Part shown: positions 22,114 through 34,362 of the stretch, one piece after another
How the letters are laid out: every line of letters begins with the position of its first letter
Numbering within the stretch: the first letter of the stretch is position 1
NCBI GenBank assembly: GCA_023159155.1
Contig: JAJNNX010000076.1
Coordinates: 62,001-126,000, forward strand
Length of the DNA stretch: 64,000 nt
Reading direction: 5' to 3'
From: Ustulina deusta
Lineage: Eukaryota > Ascomycota > Sordariomycetes > Xylariales > Xylariaceae
Position numbers and translations under genes: made by a program
Notes under the pieces: generated by a model
What the model was told of the DNA's origin: nothing
What the model saw: only the letters and a program-made list of their open reading frames with translations
Databases searched by the model: none

Positions 22114-23172
22114 ATGGGGTTCCTCTCCTTTATGCGAGACGAGCGCCTCGTCGCTGTTGGCTTCGGCATAGCGACAGTAGGCTGTATTGCTGCCATGCGC
22201 GCCATTCTTCTGCATTCTCGCGACAAAGCCGAGATCCAGCCAACGCAGCCAAAGACCCAGTACATAACGCAAGCCACCGAAGACTCGTTGAAGCTGAACA
22301 CTCTAAATACCCTCCTACAACACTACAACTTCGCGATACGCGACACTACGCTTAGGATAGTAGCTGGTCGTGCAGTAAATGACGATTCGACGATCGACGA
22401 ACTGCTCTGGGGTATCACCCACAAGGATTATGAAGAACGGATGGAGAGCCTACGTGCCCTCACCTTTGCTCTTGAAGATAGTATGAATCCTGTCCATGTG
22501 TTTCTACTGTTCATTCGCTAACTCGTCTGTTCAGATTCCTACAGAAGCTCGTTAGTAACCGCACTCGACACTTCGAAAGGCTACAGTGCGATCGTTCGAT
22601 CTTTAGAGTTAAGCCTTGACGATGTCGAGCATGAAAAACTTGACGATCCCCTCTACGACGAATACCTTCTGCGCGATATGGGCGAACAACGTTGCCTCCT
22701 TCTAGTCTCAGTACTAATCCACCACCACGGGGTTGAAAAACTCGTTGAGGCCGAGTTTGTTGAGAAGTGGCTAGCAAAACAGCCATGGGGTGATACAGAC
22801 GAGGCGAGACGCAAAAACTTTGCCCTTTATATGGAACGCAAGAAAAACAGAATTTGCGACATTTGCCTACATTTGACGGCGTCTAAAGTTGGCCGAAAAG
22901 CGCTTGTCAGAGCGAAGCTAGCTACCAAATCGAGGAAACCGAAAAGAGACAGATCTGCTAATATCAAGGTTGTCCTGGAGATTAGTATGGCAAGTGAGGG
23001 TGATAGTACCCTTGAGACATCACAGATCGAACTCGTGCCTCGGGTGAACGACCAAAGTGTCGAAGAGCAGCGGCTGCGTAGACGACATCGAGAAGCCATG
23101 GTTTTGAACGATGGGACGCACTCGTTGGGACGCGGCGATATAATTGAGCGAGAACACGACTCGAACAGTTGA
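22114..23172 (+). CDS. uncharacterised fungal protein with N-terminal membrane anchor
   Basis: Two exons, 22114-22480 and 22535-23172, with a 54 nt GT-AG intron, give 334 aa. I do not recognise the family. Residues about 12-31 (LVAVGFGIATVGCIAAMRAIL) form one hydrophobic segment with a short charged N-terminus, as in a signal anchor or outer-membrane tail-in protein. The rest looks soluble and helical: a first block (TLNTLLQHYNFAIRDTTLRIVAGRAV, then ELLWGITHKDYEERMESLRALTFAL) resembles armadillo/HEAT-like helices. A second block (YDEYLLRDMGEQRCLLLVSVLIHHHG, then WLAKQPWGDTDEARRKNFALYME) follows. The region near 240-275 is Lys/Arg-rich. The coding bias and intron continuity argue for a real gene. 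It shares its promoter with NOP14. Confidence 0.75.
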
Positions 23173-25492
23173 AAGAAGAGCTTCCGTAATACCGGATATG
23201 GACATTGATCAAATGCTATGTTTCGCTCTCCATTCTACCCTCACAAACATATCAACACGGCTGTTCAAGCAGAATTCCTCGCGAACCTTCCCACATCAGT
23301 ATACCGACCTAGATACACTATGACTGGGAGCTATTCATCCCTATATCACTCTCTTCACCTTCTACCAACGTGGTTCTCGGGAAGGAAAGACAACCATGTT
23401 ACGGCATGGGAGCACATGGGACTCCAGAAGGTCGTCAACTTCTACAGTATGTACAAGGTGGGCAATCGCACTGGTTCATCTCGTCTAGCGAATACAGTGA
23501 ATGCAAGGGATCAATACTACCCTGGACTTCCGGATTGCAAACCTACCAGCGAGTCTACTAAAGGTATACCTAATCATGTATCTATATAGGTACTTGGATA
23601 GCGATAGAATCACCAAATGACACGTCCATTGAGTTTGAATAGCCCATGAGTAGGAACACACTTCGTCTTTCAACTACTGTAGGTAGTTGGTACTTACCCC
23701 CATTGCACCAGCCTGGGTCAAGTTGAGGGGCCGTCCCTATACGTACTAATTAAGTACTATGTAGGTTAGGTACTGTCTGGGTCCTGTTGTCTAGGGATAC
23801 CCGCCAAATCCCGCACCCACCACATATAGTGGAAGAGGTGTAATAAACACAAGCCCCGCTTCAGTAGATCAGGGGTACACTAAAACGGGTTGAGACCGCC
23901 ATCAGGCGGTGACACTGACGCAATCCCTATAAGCAATCCCTATAAGTACACGTAGAGTCTCTCAAGGGAGGGGGGCAGAAGATAGAAAACAAAGCCCTGA
24001 CCTTTGAACATAAGGCTTAAATAAATAAGTAGTGAGATACATCGTGTACTTGAACTGAGAAGCAGATAATGACCTGCCTACCTCTGTTGACACTCTGTAT
24101 TTGTCAACACATACACTACTTACTATGTAGTACCTATCTAGATAATTTGCAGTATGTAGTACCCAAGAATACCTACCCTAGTAGTTACCTACATATGCAT
24201 GCAGCTTGCAGGAGCTATTACTCGCGTCACCGCGTGTTTTTTTTTCCCTTCGAAAGTAAACAAAGATGTTGAGCAAAACACCTAGGTTACCTACCTAGGA
24301 CAGCGGTACCGGTACCTAATCTCTGGCGTACATCGTGTAGGTGGAAACCTACTTACCAATGGCGGTTCTCGGAGCAACACTTGCAGGCTGCTATGCTCAC
24401 GGACCCCGCAGGAGCAAGCAACTCTGATTAGCTGCGGCGGCGCAAATACAACCTGTCACAGTTGTCGAACCATTGAGCAAGGTACTACTATGTAAGGGGT
24501 TTACTGTTAGGTGTCATACTCGGTGCAGCGATCATCGTAGTTTACATTAGTAGTAGGTATAGAAAACCGAGGCAAACTCGAGTGACTATTTAAGTATTGC
24601 CATGACAGCGGTCAGGTCTCTTCATGGATTCTTCGTCACGAAAACTGCTGCACCTCAACATTACCCCTCCTTCTTTCGTCAGACTTCCACAAACAGCTTG
24701 AAGTGTAAGTGCATTGTTGCACCTTTCGCTTACCTATGATTCATTTGCCCATATAGTACTTCGGTATGCACTTCATCACTTGTCACATCTGTCAATTCGG
24801 ATAACGAGAAAAAGAGAAAAGAATGTCTGATCGACCTACCTATCTCATCATCTGCTTTGTTCCAGCACTTGTCGCTCAACTTCCAGCTTCCTCTCACTGA
24901 AACCTCCGAAACAAATATTTCTTTCCCTACCTTCGGCATAAAGAGGTATGCGCACTGGGTGGTTGGACACTGGTACGAATCTTTTGCTCCTGTTTCCTCT
25001 CTCAGTCTTTTCTCATGCTACCTACCATTCTCCATCGACCCCCTTTTTTACTTGTCATCCAAACAGTATAACCAATTAACTCCAGGATAATTATTCTGCA
25101 GCAAAATAGACTAACTGTTGTGTTCCACCTGGATAGGCGATATTAGTAGGTACCTCCTGTGCGATTTACTGGATTGGCGAGTGTTAGTCTCTGAAAGTTG
25201 TCTTGGTGTGTCTTGGGCTTGGACCTGTTGTCCCATGCGACCCGCGAGTCTGACCACGACCCGTTTTTAGTCATACCTTTTTCTGGAGAGGGTGGGCAAA
25301 ACAACGACGACGATTGGACAGAGTCCCCAACAGCCAATTATTGCAGCCGTCCCAGCCCGAAAAACAACAAACACCTGCCAAAATTCAGAAGCCAACCACG
25401 GCCGCCCCCCTTATTGCTAGCAAGCAGGTAGTGTGTCACACACCTGGCCGGGCCGGACCTTGGACGGCTCAAGACGTAAAAAGTTGCCCACC
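23173..25492. other. 2.3 kb spacer
   Basis: No supported gene; the 23218-23589 plus-strand frame has no conserved features. TAGGTA/TACCTA words are dense at 23680-23770, 24120-24195 and 24280-24345. A short near-perfect direct repeat (GCAATCCCTATAA) occurs at about 23922 and 23934. The last 500 bp form the promoter and 5' UTR of the CAP-Gly gene. Confidence 0.5.
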
Positions 25493-28126
25493 ATGGCTTC
25501 GTCGGCAGCAACCCTTTCTTCTTCCTCCTTGCACTACCAGCAGAGACAGCCTCCCGCCCTGTCGCGCCCAACCAAGAAATCCTCCATCGGTGGCATCTCA
25601 ACCGCGTCGACGCCCAATTTAAACACACTGTATTCCGCCCATTCGCGACTCGCACCCGCCGCTGGTTCTCTCGCGCGTAAGGCTTCGCTGGCCGCCCTGA
25701 CCCCTGGCTCCCTCGCCTCTATTCCGGATGACACCGAGAGCTACGCCCTGCACAGCGTGTTAAACGAACCCGGTTCGGCGCGCAAGATCCCCCCAGTGCC
25801 CCCATTGCCCCCAATGCCTCCCCTGACACCCGGTAGAGGCGCGGGGCCTGTCGATGGTTTCGCCGCCGGCGATCAAGTTGATGTCCCAGGGAACATGGTT
25901 GGCACTGTCCGCTTTGTGGGGTCCGTCGCGGGTAGGAAAGGAGTCTTTGCTGGAGTCGAACTACTCTCAGAGTACGCGCTGCGCGGGAAAAACAGCGGCG
26001 ATGTCGACGGGTATGTCCCCTGCCTTCGGTACCCCCCTTTCCCCCGGGCCATGAACCGCACCTAGCTGACCAGCACGTTGTATTACCGTAGTGTCTCGTA
26101 TTTTGCTACCTCTGTTCCCGGATCCGGTATTTTTGTTCCCATCAATAAGTTGTTGAAACGGGACTCACCCGCTTCTTTCCCTTATACACCATCAGGGACG
26201 TCCTTGGCTGGATTGAGAGCTGCAAATCAGAATACCACCAATCACACTCCTCCTACACCCTCATTACCAAAATTTAGCCAGTCCGTGGGACCCGGTCGGG
26301 CACCGAGCCCTCAGGGGAAACGGCCTAGGATGTCACTACCGCGGCCAGATTCGCCAGTTCGCAAATTACAACTCACCCCAGCTCCACGTCCAACAATCGC
26401 GACACCTGCGAAACCATCATCTCGATATGGCAGCCCGACTATCCCCAAGTTTTCCTCCAGTGTTCGAGGAACAGCCGGTGACCCACATAAATATATGCGC
26501 CGAGAAAGAAAACCAAGCATAGCTCCAAGAAGTGCATCGGCTCTGGGACAAACCATACCCACTTTTGATGATGAAGAGCCCATGCCTCCGCCTGCAAGTG
26601 CAAGCACTCATGGAAAGGCAAACGGCAGCATCGGGTCCATCGCGTCGTCTATGGGCTTCAAGCGTCCTGCATCCCGCGCTAATCACGCCAACGAGGAGGA
26701 AGTCGAGCGTCTCAAGTCTCAACTTGAGGACCGAGACAGGCAGTTGAAGGACCAAGCTTCTGCATTGGCCGAGATGGAAAGTAGTCTCTCCGAACTTACA
26801 GTCCTGATAGACCAATCCGACAATGGGCATATGCGCTCAAGCAGTCTAGACGGCAAAGATACGTCTCAGCTTCGGGCCATGTTGCGTGAGAAGAATGAAA
26901 AGATCGCTATGCTTACAGCCGAATTCGACACACATCGAGCTGATTTCCGAAGCACCATCGATACCCTTGAGATGGCCAGTACGGAAACACAAAGGGTCTA
27001 CGACGCAAAGATTCAGGAGCTAGAACAGGAGCTACTAGAAGCACAGGAACGACATGATGACGTCGAGAGTGTGGCACAGCAATTGAAGCAACTGGAGGAA
27101 CTTGTGCAAGAGCTCGAAGAGGGACTTGAGGATGCTCGTCGGGGTGAAGCAGAGGCCCGGGGGGAGGTTGAGTTCCTGCGTGGAGAGGTCGAACGAACCC
27201 GATCTGAATTACGAAGAGAGCGTGAGAAAGCCTCTGCCGCCATGAATGGGGGCAATAACGCTGAAGATCGGCCGTCCATGTCCAAGGACCTGGAACAAAA
27301 GGAGGATGAGATTAGGGGTCTCAAGGCTATTATCCACTCACTTAGCAGAGACTCGATTCCAGGATCTGAATCGCCAGAGAAGACTCCAACTCAGCCACAA
27401 CGAACCACTTCGCTCGTCAAATCTCGACAGAACTCAACTGACAGTCGCATGGCCAAGGATAAATTGGAACGAGAACTCGTCGAACTACGGACCCTTCTAG
27501 ACACGAAGAACTTCCGGGAGGAGGAGCTTGAGCGTGAAATTGAGACATTACGACGTAAAAGTGTCACCAACAATCGGGGAAGCTCCGTGACGATCGGTAG
27601 CGCAGATCGATCGTCTTACCGTGACTCTAAAGGAACCGTTATCCTAGCACGTGATTCACGATTACCAGAGGAGACACACAAGCGCAGCCAGACTTTAGAT
27701 CCTATGCCTGAGAGCGACGCGTTATCTTCAGTCACCGAGAATAGCACGCTCTGGTGCGAGATATGCGAGACAAGTGGGCATGACATTCTCACATGCACCA
27801 ACATGTTTGGGGGTCAAAGCGAACAAGGAAAGACTGTTCCCGATGACCGAATATCGAACAAAACGGGCAAAGACGCTGTGCGTGAGGGTCTCCGAAACTT
27901 AGCCGTCCCGATAGACACAGAGGCCATACCACGGCCACTATCACCTATGAGACCCAAGACTCCGATGGCGGCAGCTCCAGTCTCAGCGCCGACTCTTCCC
28001 AACCCTCAGGACTCCGGCCCGCTCGCGGGCAAGGAGAGCGGAGTTGTTGACCCCTCCAAATGGTGTGCAATGTGCGAACGAGATGGACACGACAGTATTG
28101 ACTGCCCTCTGGAAGATGCATTCTAG
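25493..28126 (+). CDS. CAP-Gly microtubule plus-end protein, CLIP-170-like
   Basis: Two exons, 25493-26010 and 26092-28126, with an 81 nt intron inside the CAP-Gly domain; 850 aa. The start ATG has a near-ideal context (CCACCATGG). The N-terminus is Ser/Pro-rich. The CAP-Gly domain at about 120-195 shows GTVRFVGSVAGRKGVFAGVEL, the GKNSG signature (usually GKNDG) and SYFATSVPGSGIFVP. A basic Ser/Pro linker, then a long coiled coil from about 370 to 610. The C-terminus carries two CCHC zinc knuckles (WCEICETSGHDILTC at about 726 and WCAMCERDGHDSIDC at about 829) and ends EDAF. This is the layout of CLIP-170 (yeast Bik1, S. pombe Tip1): the CAP-Gly binds tubulin or EB1 tails and the knuckles recruit dynein regulators. 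Role in nuclear positioning and polarity is inferred. Confidence 0.92.
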
Positions 28127-30199
28127 ATGTATAGATTTCTGGTTGGGCTGGCGGCTTGATTACGGTAGACCGTCCACCGTACGTGGGTATGGTAAGGACC
28201 AAAAAACAGTTATGATAAAGCAGTATTATTTTGTACAGTGGAGGATAGCAAGACGTCTGCATAAGTTGAGCCGCGTATTGTGATTATTGGCTGCTCTCGG
28301 CGTTGGACATGATCATTAGCCAGGGGTATGACTGTTTGGAAGCGATGATACCACACACCTAGTCATTATTATCATTGTAAGCATTTAATATTTCCCCACA
28401 CTCTTCTACAAGGCGGTGAAGGTCAAGGTGAGGGTTAATTAAGGGAAGGAAACAAAAGCCACAAGATTTAAAAGGCCGGAGACCGTCTAATTATTCATCA
28501 ATACAACGGTGACAATGAAGCCGGAGAATCGGGATGGTTTCCAGATATTGAATCTGATTCTGACTATAAAAATTTACCAGAATGCCGTGCTACATATACA
28601 AGGCATGGTACCTAAAGTGTCGAATGTTTCAAACCCATCTCATTCCTTAGCCAGGAAGTTACCAATGCTACCAATATCGTAGAGTATTTATATAAGGATA
28701 ACCATCATATTACGACAAAGACATACCTAGTAGCAAAGCAATGTTAGAACGGGTCGCATTTATTATATATCTCGGCATTTAAGCAACCTTTGTTTCTATC
28801 TCTCTAGAGCATTATGCCACGCTCATTTCCATCCCCGGCTCCTGTTATGAGACCAAGGCCATGTCTGCCCGTGAATACAAACCCTGAATTTCAGCTTTCA
28901 TCAATAGGTAGACGATGTGTCCGATAGAAGCCATAGCCAAACCTACCTAAGTAAGTACCTGGGTATCGAGCTAGACGAGCCTAACGCGCTGTAGCGCAAC
29001 TGCCAGCAAGCTTTGTTGCTACTCGTTTAGCACGAACACCTACCCATCCAAGGAGAAAGGGGAAGGAAAGGGGGAAAGGGGGAAAGGGGGAAAGGGGGAA
29101 AGGGGGAAAGTGGCGGGCCAGACAGCCGGGGAAATGTTGCCTAGTGACAACATTATGAATATCGCTCTTGTGCTACTCAGCGTCTTGGTCAAGTTCTTTA
29201 TTTCAGGTCCTATTTCAAATCCCAGAGATTTCTCTCTCCCTCGAGTCCCCCAGACCTCCTTTCTCCCGGCGCCTCCTTTATATTCATTCATAGGGCACAT
29301 CACATATTCTCTATCCCTGCAGGAAGCTCATCCTCTACCGTGAGGTGATAGGTATAAATCAGGAACCCCGGCGTTCCTGGCGGTGGAGACAGGCTTCTAA
29401 CCCCCGACTGTCAAAACACTCACAAACATGAGGTATGTCCGTTATTTCCTCCTTTCCCTCTCTATCTCATTGCCTTGTCGACGGAGCACACTCCCGCACC
29501 ACGCCGCCCCGGCATAATTGGATGATTGGCCATCGGAAACCGTATTGGCGTGGGCTCCGTCTCCAGCTCAATCACAGTTCCTGGTATTCCCCCGCAAAAA
29601 GCTAGCTGCACTATGACTGGAGTGGCATGGGGCGTCGGGGTGTCGGGGCGGCAGGGTTCCCTAGTTGCATTGGGAGTGGTTGCCCTGTGTTTCCCCTGAA
29701 CAGTACCCTGAACGCCCTGAAATCTAGCGAACCAGACGATGTGCAGAAACCCCACCACGCCTTGGCAGCGGAGCTAGCTCCCAACGTCAGGTACTTGCGG
29801 CGAGGTACTTGGAGCGACAAGCTAGATCTGGTCTCTACTGCATCTGCCTAGGTACCTATGTACTTAGTAGGTAGTTTGCCGCCTCCTCCTGCGTCATACG
29901 AGCTGCCAGTTGCCGTCCCAATCAACCAACCTCTCTCGCTTGCTACCAGCCAGTGTTACTTCCCCTCGCAATACTTGCCGTCGCCCCATCGACGTCTCGG
30001 GTTCTTTTCCTTACACAACACAAGTAATCTATTAACTGAACTACCCGTTTCACCTAGGAATCACTTTAACCCCGCCCGCCCAGTCTAATTCCATGTTTAC
30101 ACGCTCGCTATCTTGCAAGCCTCTGGACATTCATACTTATCATCCATCTCTCCCAGTGACGTTTCCCCCCCGGACCTAAGCAGGCTTGCTCAACTTACC
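28127..30199. other. 2.1 kb spacer upstream of AMS1
   Basis: It contains the CAP-Gly gene 3' UTR, AT-rich sequence, a (GGGGGAAA)5 array (29070-29109) and the AMS1 promoter. An ATG at 29427 opens a 29-codon frame that could be an uORF in a long leader. No supported gene. Confidence 0.5.
29070..29109 (+). repeat. five perfect 8-bp units (GGGGGAAA)
   Basis: Five exact tandem copies of GGGGGAAA, about 1.1 kb upstream of AMS1. Five G5 runs give strong G-quadruplex potential on the plus strand. Confidence 0.9.
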
Positions 30200-33100
30200 A
30201 TGGGAGGCGAGACTACGACGCCAAGGGCCATTGCGGGCGAATATCCTGTTCGAGCCCCGGCCCCGGTTGGCAAGCGCATCAGCAGAATCTACAAGGAACG
30301 TATCGAACAATTTTACTCCAAGGGGCAATGGGAGAAGCAGAACCTCCTGGCTATGATGTACGAGGGTGTCGCCTCTGGCCCTCCAAATGTTCAGCTCTGG
30401 ACTTGGCCCGCTCCAGGCCTCTCCCGCCCCTCCTTCGAAGAGGCCATGGCTGGCGACTACCGACCAGCGAAAGTTGGTGATACGTTTGGTCCTTCGTGGG
30501 CCACTCACTGGTTCAGGGTAGTTATTCGCGTCCCTAAAGACCTCATTGATAAGGAGCACCTAGAATTCCAATGGGATTCGAACAGCGAAGGAATGGTCTG
30601 GACAGAGGATGGGAAACCATTGCAGGGATTGACCGGTGGCGGCGAGCGTGTCGAGTGGGTTCTCCCGGGCTCGTTTCGAGACGGCAAGGAACATACAATC
30701 TACATTGAGATGGCCTGTAATAGCATGTTCGGCAATCCTTCCCGCGGCGACACCATTCAGCCACCTGATCCCAACAAATATTTTCAGCTTGTGAAAGCTA
30801 ACATCTGCGCTGTCAACATGGATGCTCGGCAACTCTGGATTGATACCTGGATTATTGGTGATGCTGCCCGGGAGTTTCCCGAGGATTCCTGGGAACAGCA
30901 CCAAGCTCTTGGTGTCGTGACCGATATCATCGATGCTTTTGTCCTCGGTGATCCTAATTCCATCAAAAAGGGCCGCGAGATTGCTCAGCGCTTTATTGGT
31001 TCCATGGTCGATACCGCCAAAGTCTATGACAGTGACACCAAGCCCCAGGTGTTTGGCATCGGTCACTGTCATATCGATACCTGCTGGCTTTGGCCATGGG
31101 CCGAGACAAAAAGAAAGGTAGCCAGATCTTGGTCAAGCCAATGTGATTTGATCGATCGTTACCCGGAACACAATTTCGCCTGCTCCCAGGCCCAGCAATA
31201 CAAGTGGCTAAAGGCCTACTATCCTTATGCATTCGATCGCGTCAAGGAAAAAGTTAAGGAGGGCCGTTTCATCCTATTGGTGGTAGCTGGGTTGAACATG
31301 ACACCAATATGCCAAGTGGAGAATCACTCATCCGTCAATTTCTTTATGGACAAAGATTTTTCGAGAGTCACTTTGGAGAGCGCTGCAGGACCTTTTGGCT
31401 GCCCGACACGTTTGGATATTCTAGTCAACTCCCCCAACTTTGCCGCCTAGCAGGTATGGAACGTTTCCTCACACAGAAACTCAGCTGGAACAACATAAAT
31501 AATTTTCCCCATACCACTTTCAACTGGGTCTCCCTGGATGGTAGCCAGGTGATCTGTCATATGCCACCTTCTGAGACGTACACTGCAGAAGCCCACTTTG
31601 GCGATGTTAAGCGAAGTATCTCACAACATAAGTCAATGGATCAAGATCACACCTCTCTACTCGTATTCGGCAAGGGTGACGGCGGTGGTGGTCCAACTTG
31701 GCAACACATCGAGAAGCTTCGTCGTTGCCGAGGTATCAGCGACCAAGTCGGTCGTTTGCCTAGGGTGCACATGGGTAACACCGTAGATGACTTCTTCGAC
31801 AAGCTGCAAGAGAAGGCAGGCTCGCTTGTAACCTGGTATGGTGAGCTGTATTTTGAGCTCCATCGTGGTACTTACACCACCCAAGCAAAGAATAAGCTCA
31901 ACAACCGCAGAGCGGAGACCATGCTTCGAGACCTAGAATTACTCGCCACGATTGCGTCTATTAAGCATAGTTCTTACAAGTATCCCAAAGCGCAAATTGA
32001 TTTTATGTGGGAGGCAGTACTACTTTGTCAATTCCACGATTGCCTACCCGGAAGTTCTATTGAGATGTGCTATGATGATTCAGACGAGGTAAGTTGCTAT
32101 TGTTCCCCCTTCTGTAAAATTCGATTTTGTATTACTGACAGTTTCTAGCTATATGGTGAAGTCTTTAGTGTCAGCAAAGATCTATTCAAGGACCTCTATG
32201 GGCTGCTTGGTGTATCAGAAGCACAACCCACACACGTGGGAGAGGCTGTGGCTTTGAATACCCTTCCCTGGCACCGAAAACAAGTTGTCGAGCTTCAAGA
32301 TGGCGGCGCTGGCGTCGCTTGCGGCTCGGGTAATATCATCAATGTGAAACGTCTTAAGAGTTCGGTCAACAAGGCAGTCACTGTCGAGGAGATCGATAAG
32401 GGCGTATTTGTCTTGCAAAACGACCAATTGACTGTTCGGGTAGAAAAGGGATGCATAACCTCCCTGATCGATCGTAAGATGGGCCGAGAGGTTATCTCCA
32501 AGGGAGGCAAAGCTAACCAGCTGGTTATTTTTGACGACAAACCTCTATACTGGCAAGCCTGGGATGTTGAAGTATACCATCTGGAGACACGTGCTGAGGT
32601 TCCCTATAGCGAGACGAAGATCCTCGAGGATAGTGACCACCGAGTCAGCGTCGTCACCGAGGCTCGCATTAGCAGAGACAGTTCGATCAAGACCGTGCTG
32701 AGCTTAGGTGTTGCCTTCGAAAGCCGCCAATCTTACGTCGAGTGCACTGCTTTCGTCGATTGGCACGAGACGATGAAGTTTCTGAAGGTTGAGTTTCCTG
32801 TGGATATTAGAAATACCGAGGCCTCATACGAGACACAATACGGCATAGTCAAGCGACCCACTCACTATAACACCTCTTGGGATATGGCTAAGTTTGAAGT
32901 CTGCTGCCATAAGTTCGCCGATCTGTCCGAGAATGGTTACGGTGTTTCCATCCTTAACGACTGCAAGTATGGGTTTGCAACATGTGGTAGCCTAATGCGC
33001 CTTTCGCTCCTACGGTCACCAAAGGCACCAGACGCCCATGCCGACATGGGCAAGCATGAAATTCGCTGGGCAATCCTTCCACATCAGGGAAGCTTAGGGC

Positions 33101-33492
33101 CTACAACTGTTCGTACTGGGTACGAATTCAACAACCCGATGAAGGTTCTCACAGCACCCCCGACTTTCGATGCTGCTTTCTTTTCCTCTCATCCTGTCAA
33201 ACTGGAAGGTGATGAGTCTCTGGTTCTTGATTGCGTCAAGCGGGGCGAGGACGACGAGGACGTCTCCCATGACAGCAATATCCCTCGTCGCAAGGGTCAG
33301 AGCGTTATCATCCGCGTCTACGACAGTCTTGGCGGCCTCAGCTCGGGTACTATCACAACTACCTGGAACATCAAGAAGGTGTTCAAAACCAATGCCTTGG
33401 AGGACGATGGCGAGCAAATCGAGATCAAGAACGGGGAATTCCCCATTACTTTGCATCCGTTCGAGGTTGCTACGTATCGATTACAGTTATGA
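30200..33492 (+). CDS. ams1: vacuolar alpha-mannosidase (GH38), frameshifted as sequenced
   Basis: Exons 30200-32088 and 32149-33492 with a 60 nt intron. Family length would be about 1077 aa, close to yeast Ams1. It hydrolyses alpha-mannosides from free oligosaccharides and autophagic glycoproteins in the vacuole and has no signal peptide, consistent with delivery by the Cvt/autophagy route. Motifs: zinc-site [15 protein letters not shown] (about 287; Cys where Ala is common) and nucleophile-region WLPDTFGYS (about 400), then KLSWNN and GKGDGGGGP. The frame breaks at about 31270: conserved sequence up to EGRF continues as [17 protein letters not shown] only in the next frame, as if one C were missing. 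Both parts are otherwise intact and the second exon is in phase once one base is allowed for. This may be a sequencing or assembly error or a recent mutation; as given, the product would end prematurely at 31450. Confidence 0.92.
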
Positions 33493-34362
33493 TCACCTCG
33501 CCTCTGGGCGCCTAGGCTTCTGGGTTCCTACTTATTGAATTGAAGGTTATAAAGTATACGTATCCCGGTTTCATATTGAGGTAGTATTGTGGCGAGTGGG
33601 TGAATAACTGTAGGGGTAGGAGGGTATGGTGATGACCAGGCAGTATGTGACATCAAAACTACAGAAACAACACCTAAGAACAGACGTATTCTTGGGACCC
33701 AGTAACTGCATTAGCATTAGTGGTCCTTGTCCATTTTATGTGAGGATACTAAGTACCCTGATCTAAGGTAGCCTCAATTAATGAAGACCTGAGCGTAGTG
33801 GCATCATAATAGTTGCCGAATACGAACTCCTCCCCATTTCTTGTTTTATACCCGTGGACAATGGGCGAGAAAAGTTTTGTCTTCCCATCAGATGATTAAG
33901 TGTATTCCATTTCAAGAGAGCGAATTCCCCGTAACCTGACGTTCGATTCCACCCGGTTTCATACAAACATACATGAGTGCGTCCGTCTGCGCCCGCCTTG
34001 TTTCCATTCCGGAGACGAATATCTGTCTCGAACCGCGCAAATCAAAAATTCCCATACCTTTATCTCCCCACAAATCGCGCGATGCTCGGTTTACCCCTAA
34101 ATATGTAATGTGTAGGTGTGGGGGGTTAGGTAATGGCCGACCGACCTCTGCTTTCCCCGCCTTGAACTCCGTCGACCAGTCGCGTGAACCGAAGGGTCTT
34201 GCACGTACCCTACCCGCGCATGTTTAGAGTAATTACATATATACATGTTTCCAAAATAGATGCTAACTTCTTCCCCAACGCTCCTTGTCTGTCCAAAGTA
34301 ACGAACTATGGGATTAGAGGTCGCCATCTGATACACCCTTTCGAGTTGAGAATGAGGTTGAT
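33493..34362. other. convergent spacer AMS1/Q-rich gene
   Basis: About 870 bp with short frames only. Contains both 3' UTRs. No gene, RNA or repeat seen. Confidence 0.55.

Noticed and set aside
23218..23589. 123-codon plus-strand frame in the spacer after the membrane-anchored protein
   Set aside because: Compositionally random, no motif, and it shares the region with an antisense frame of equal quality.
29427..29434. ATGAG followed by GTATGT as a tiny first exon of AMS1
   Set aside because: No acceptor upstream of 30200 joins in frame with the conserved protein; the canonical start at 30200 already gives the family length.
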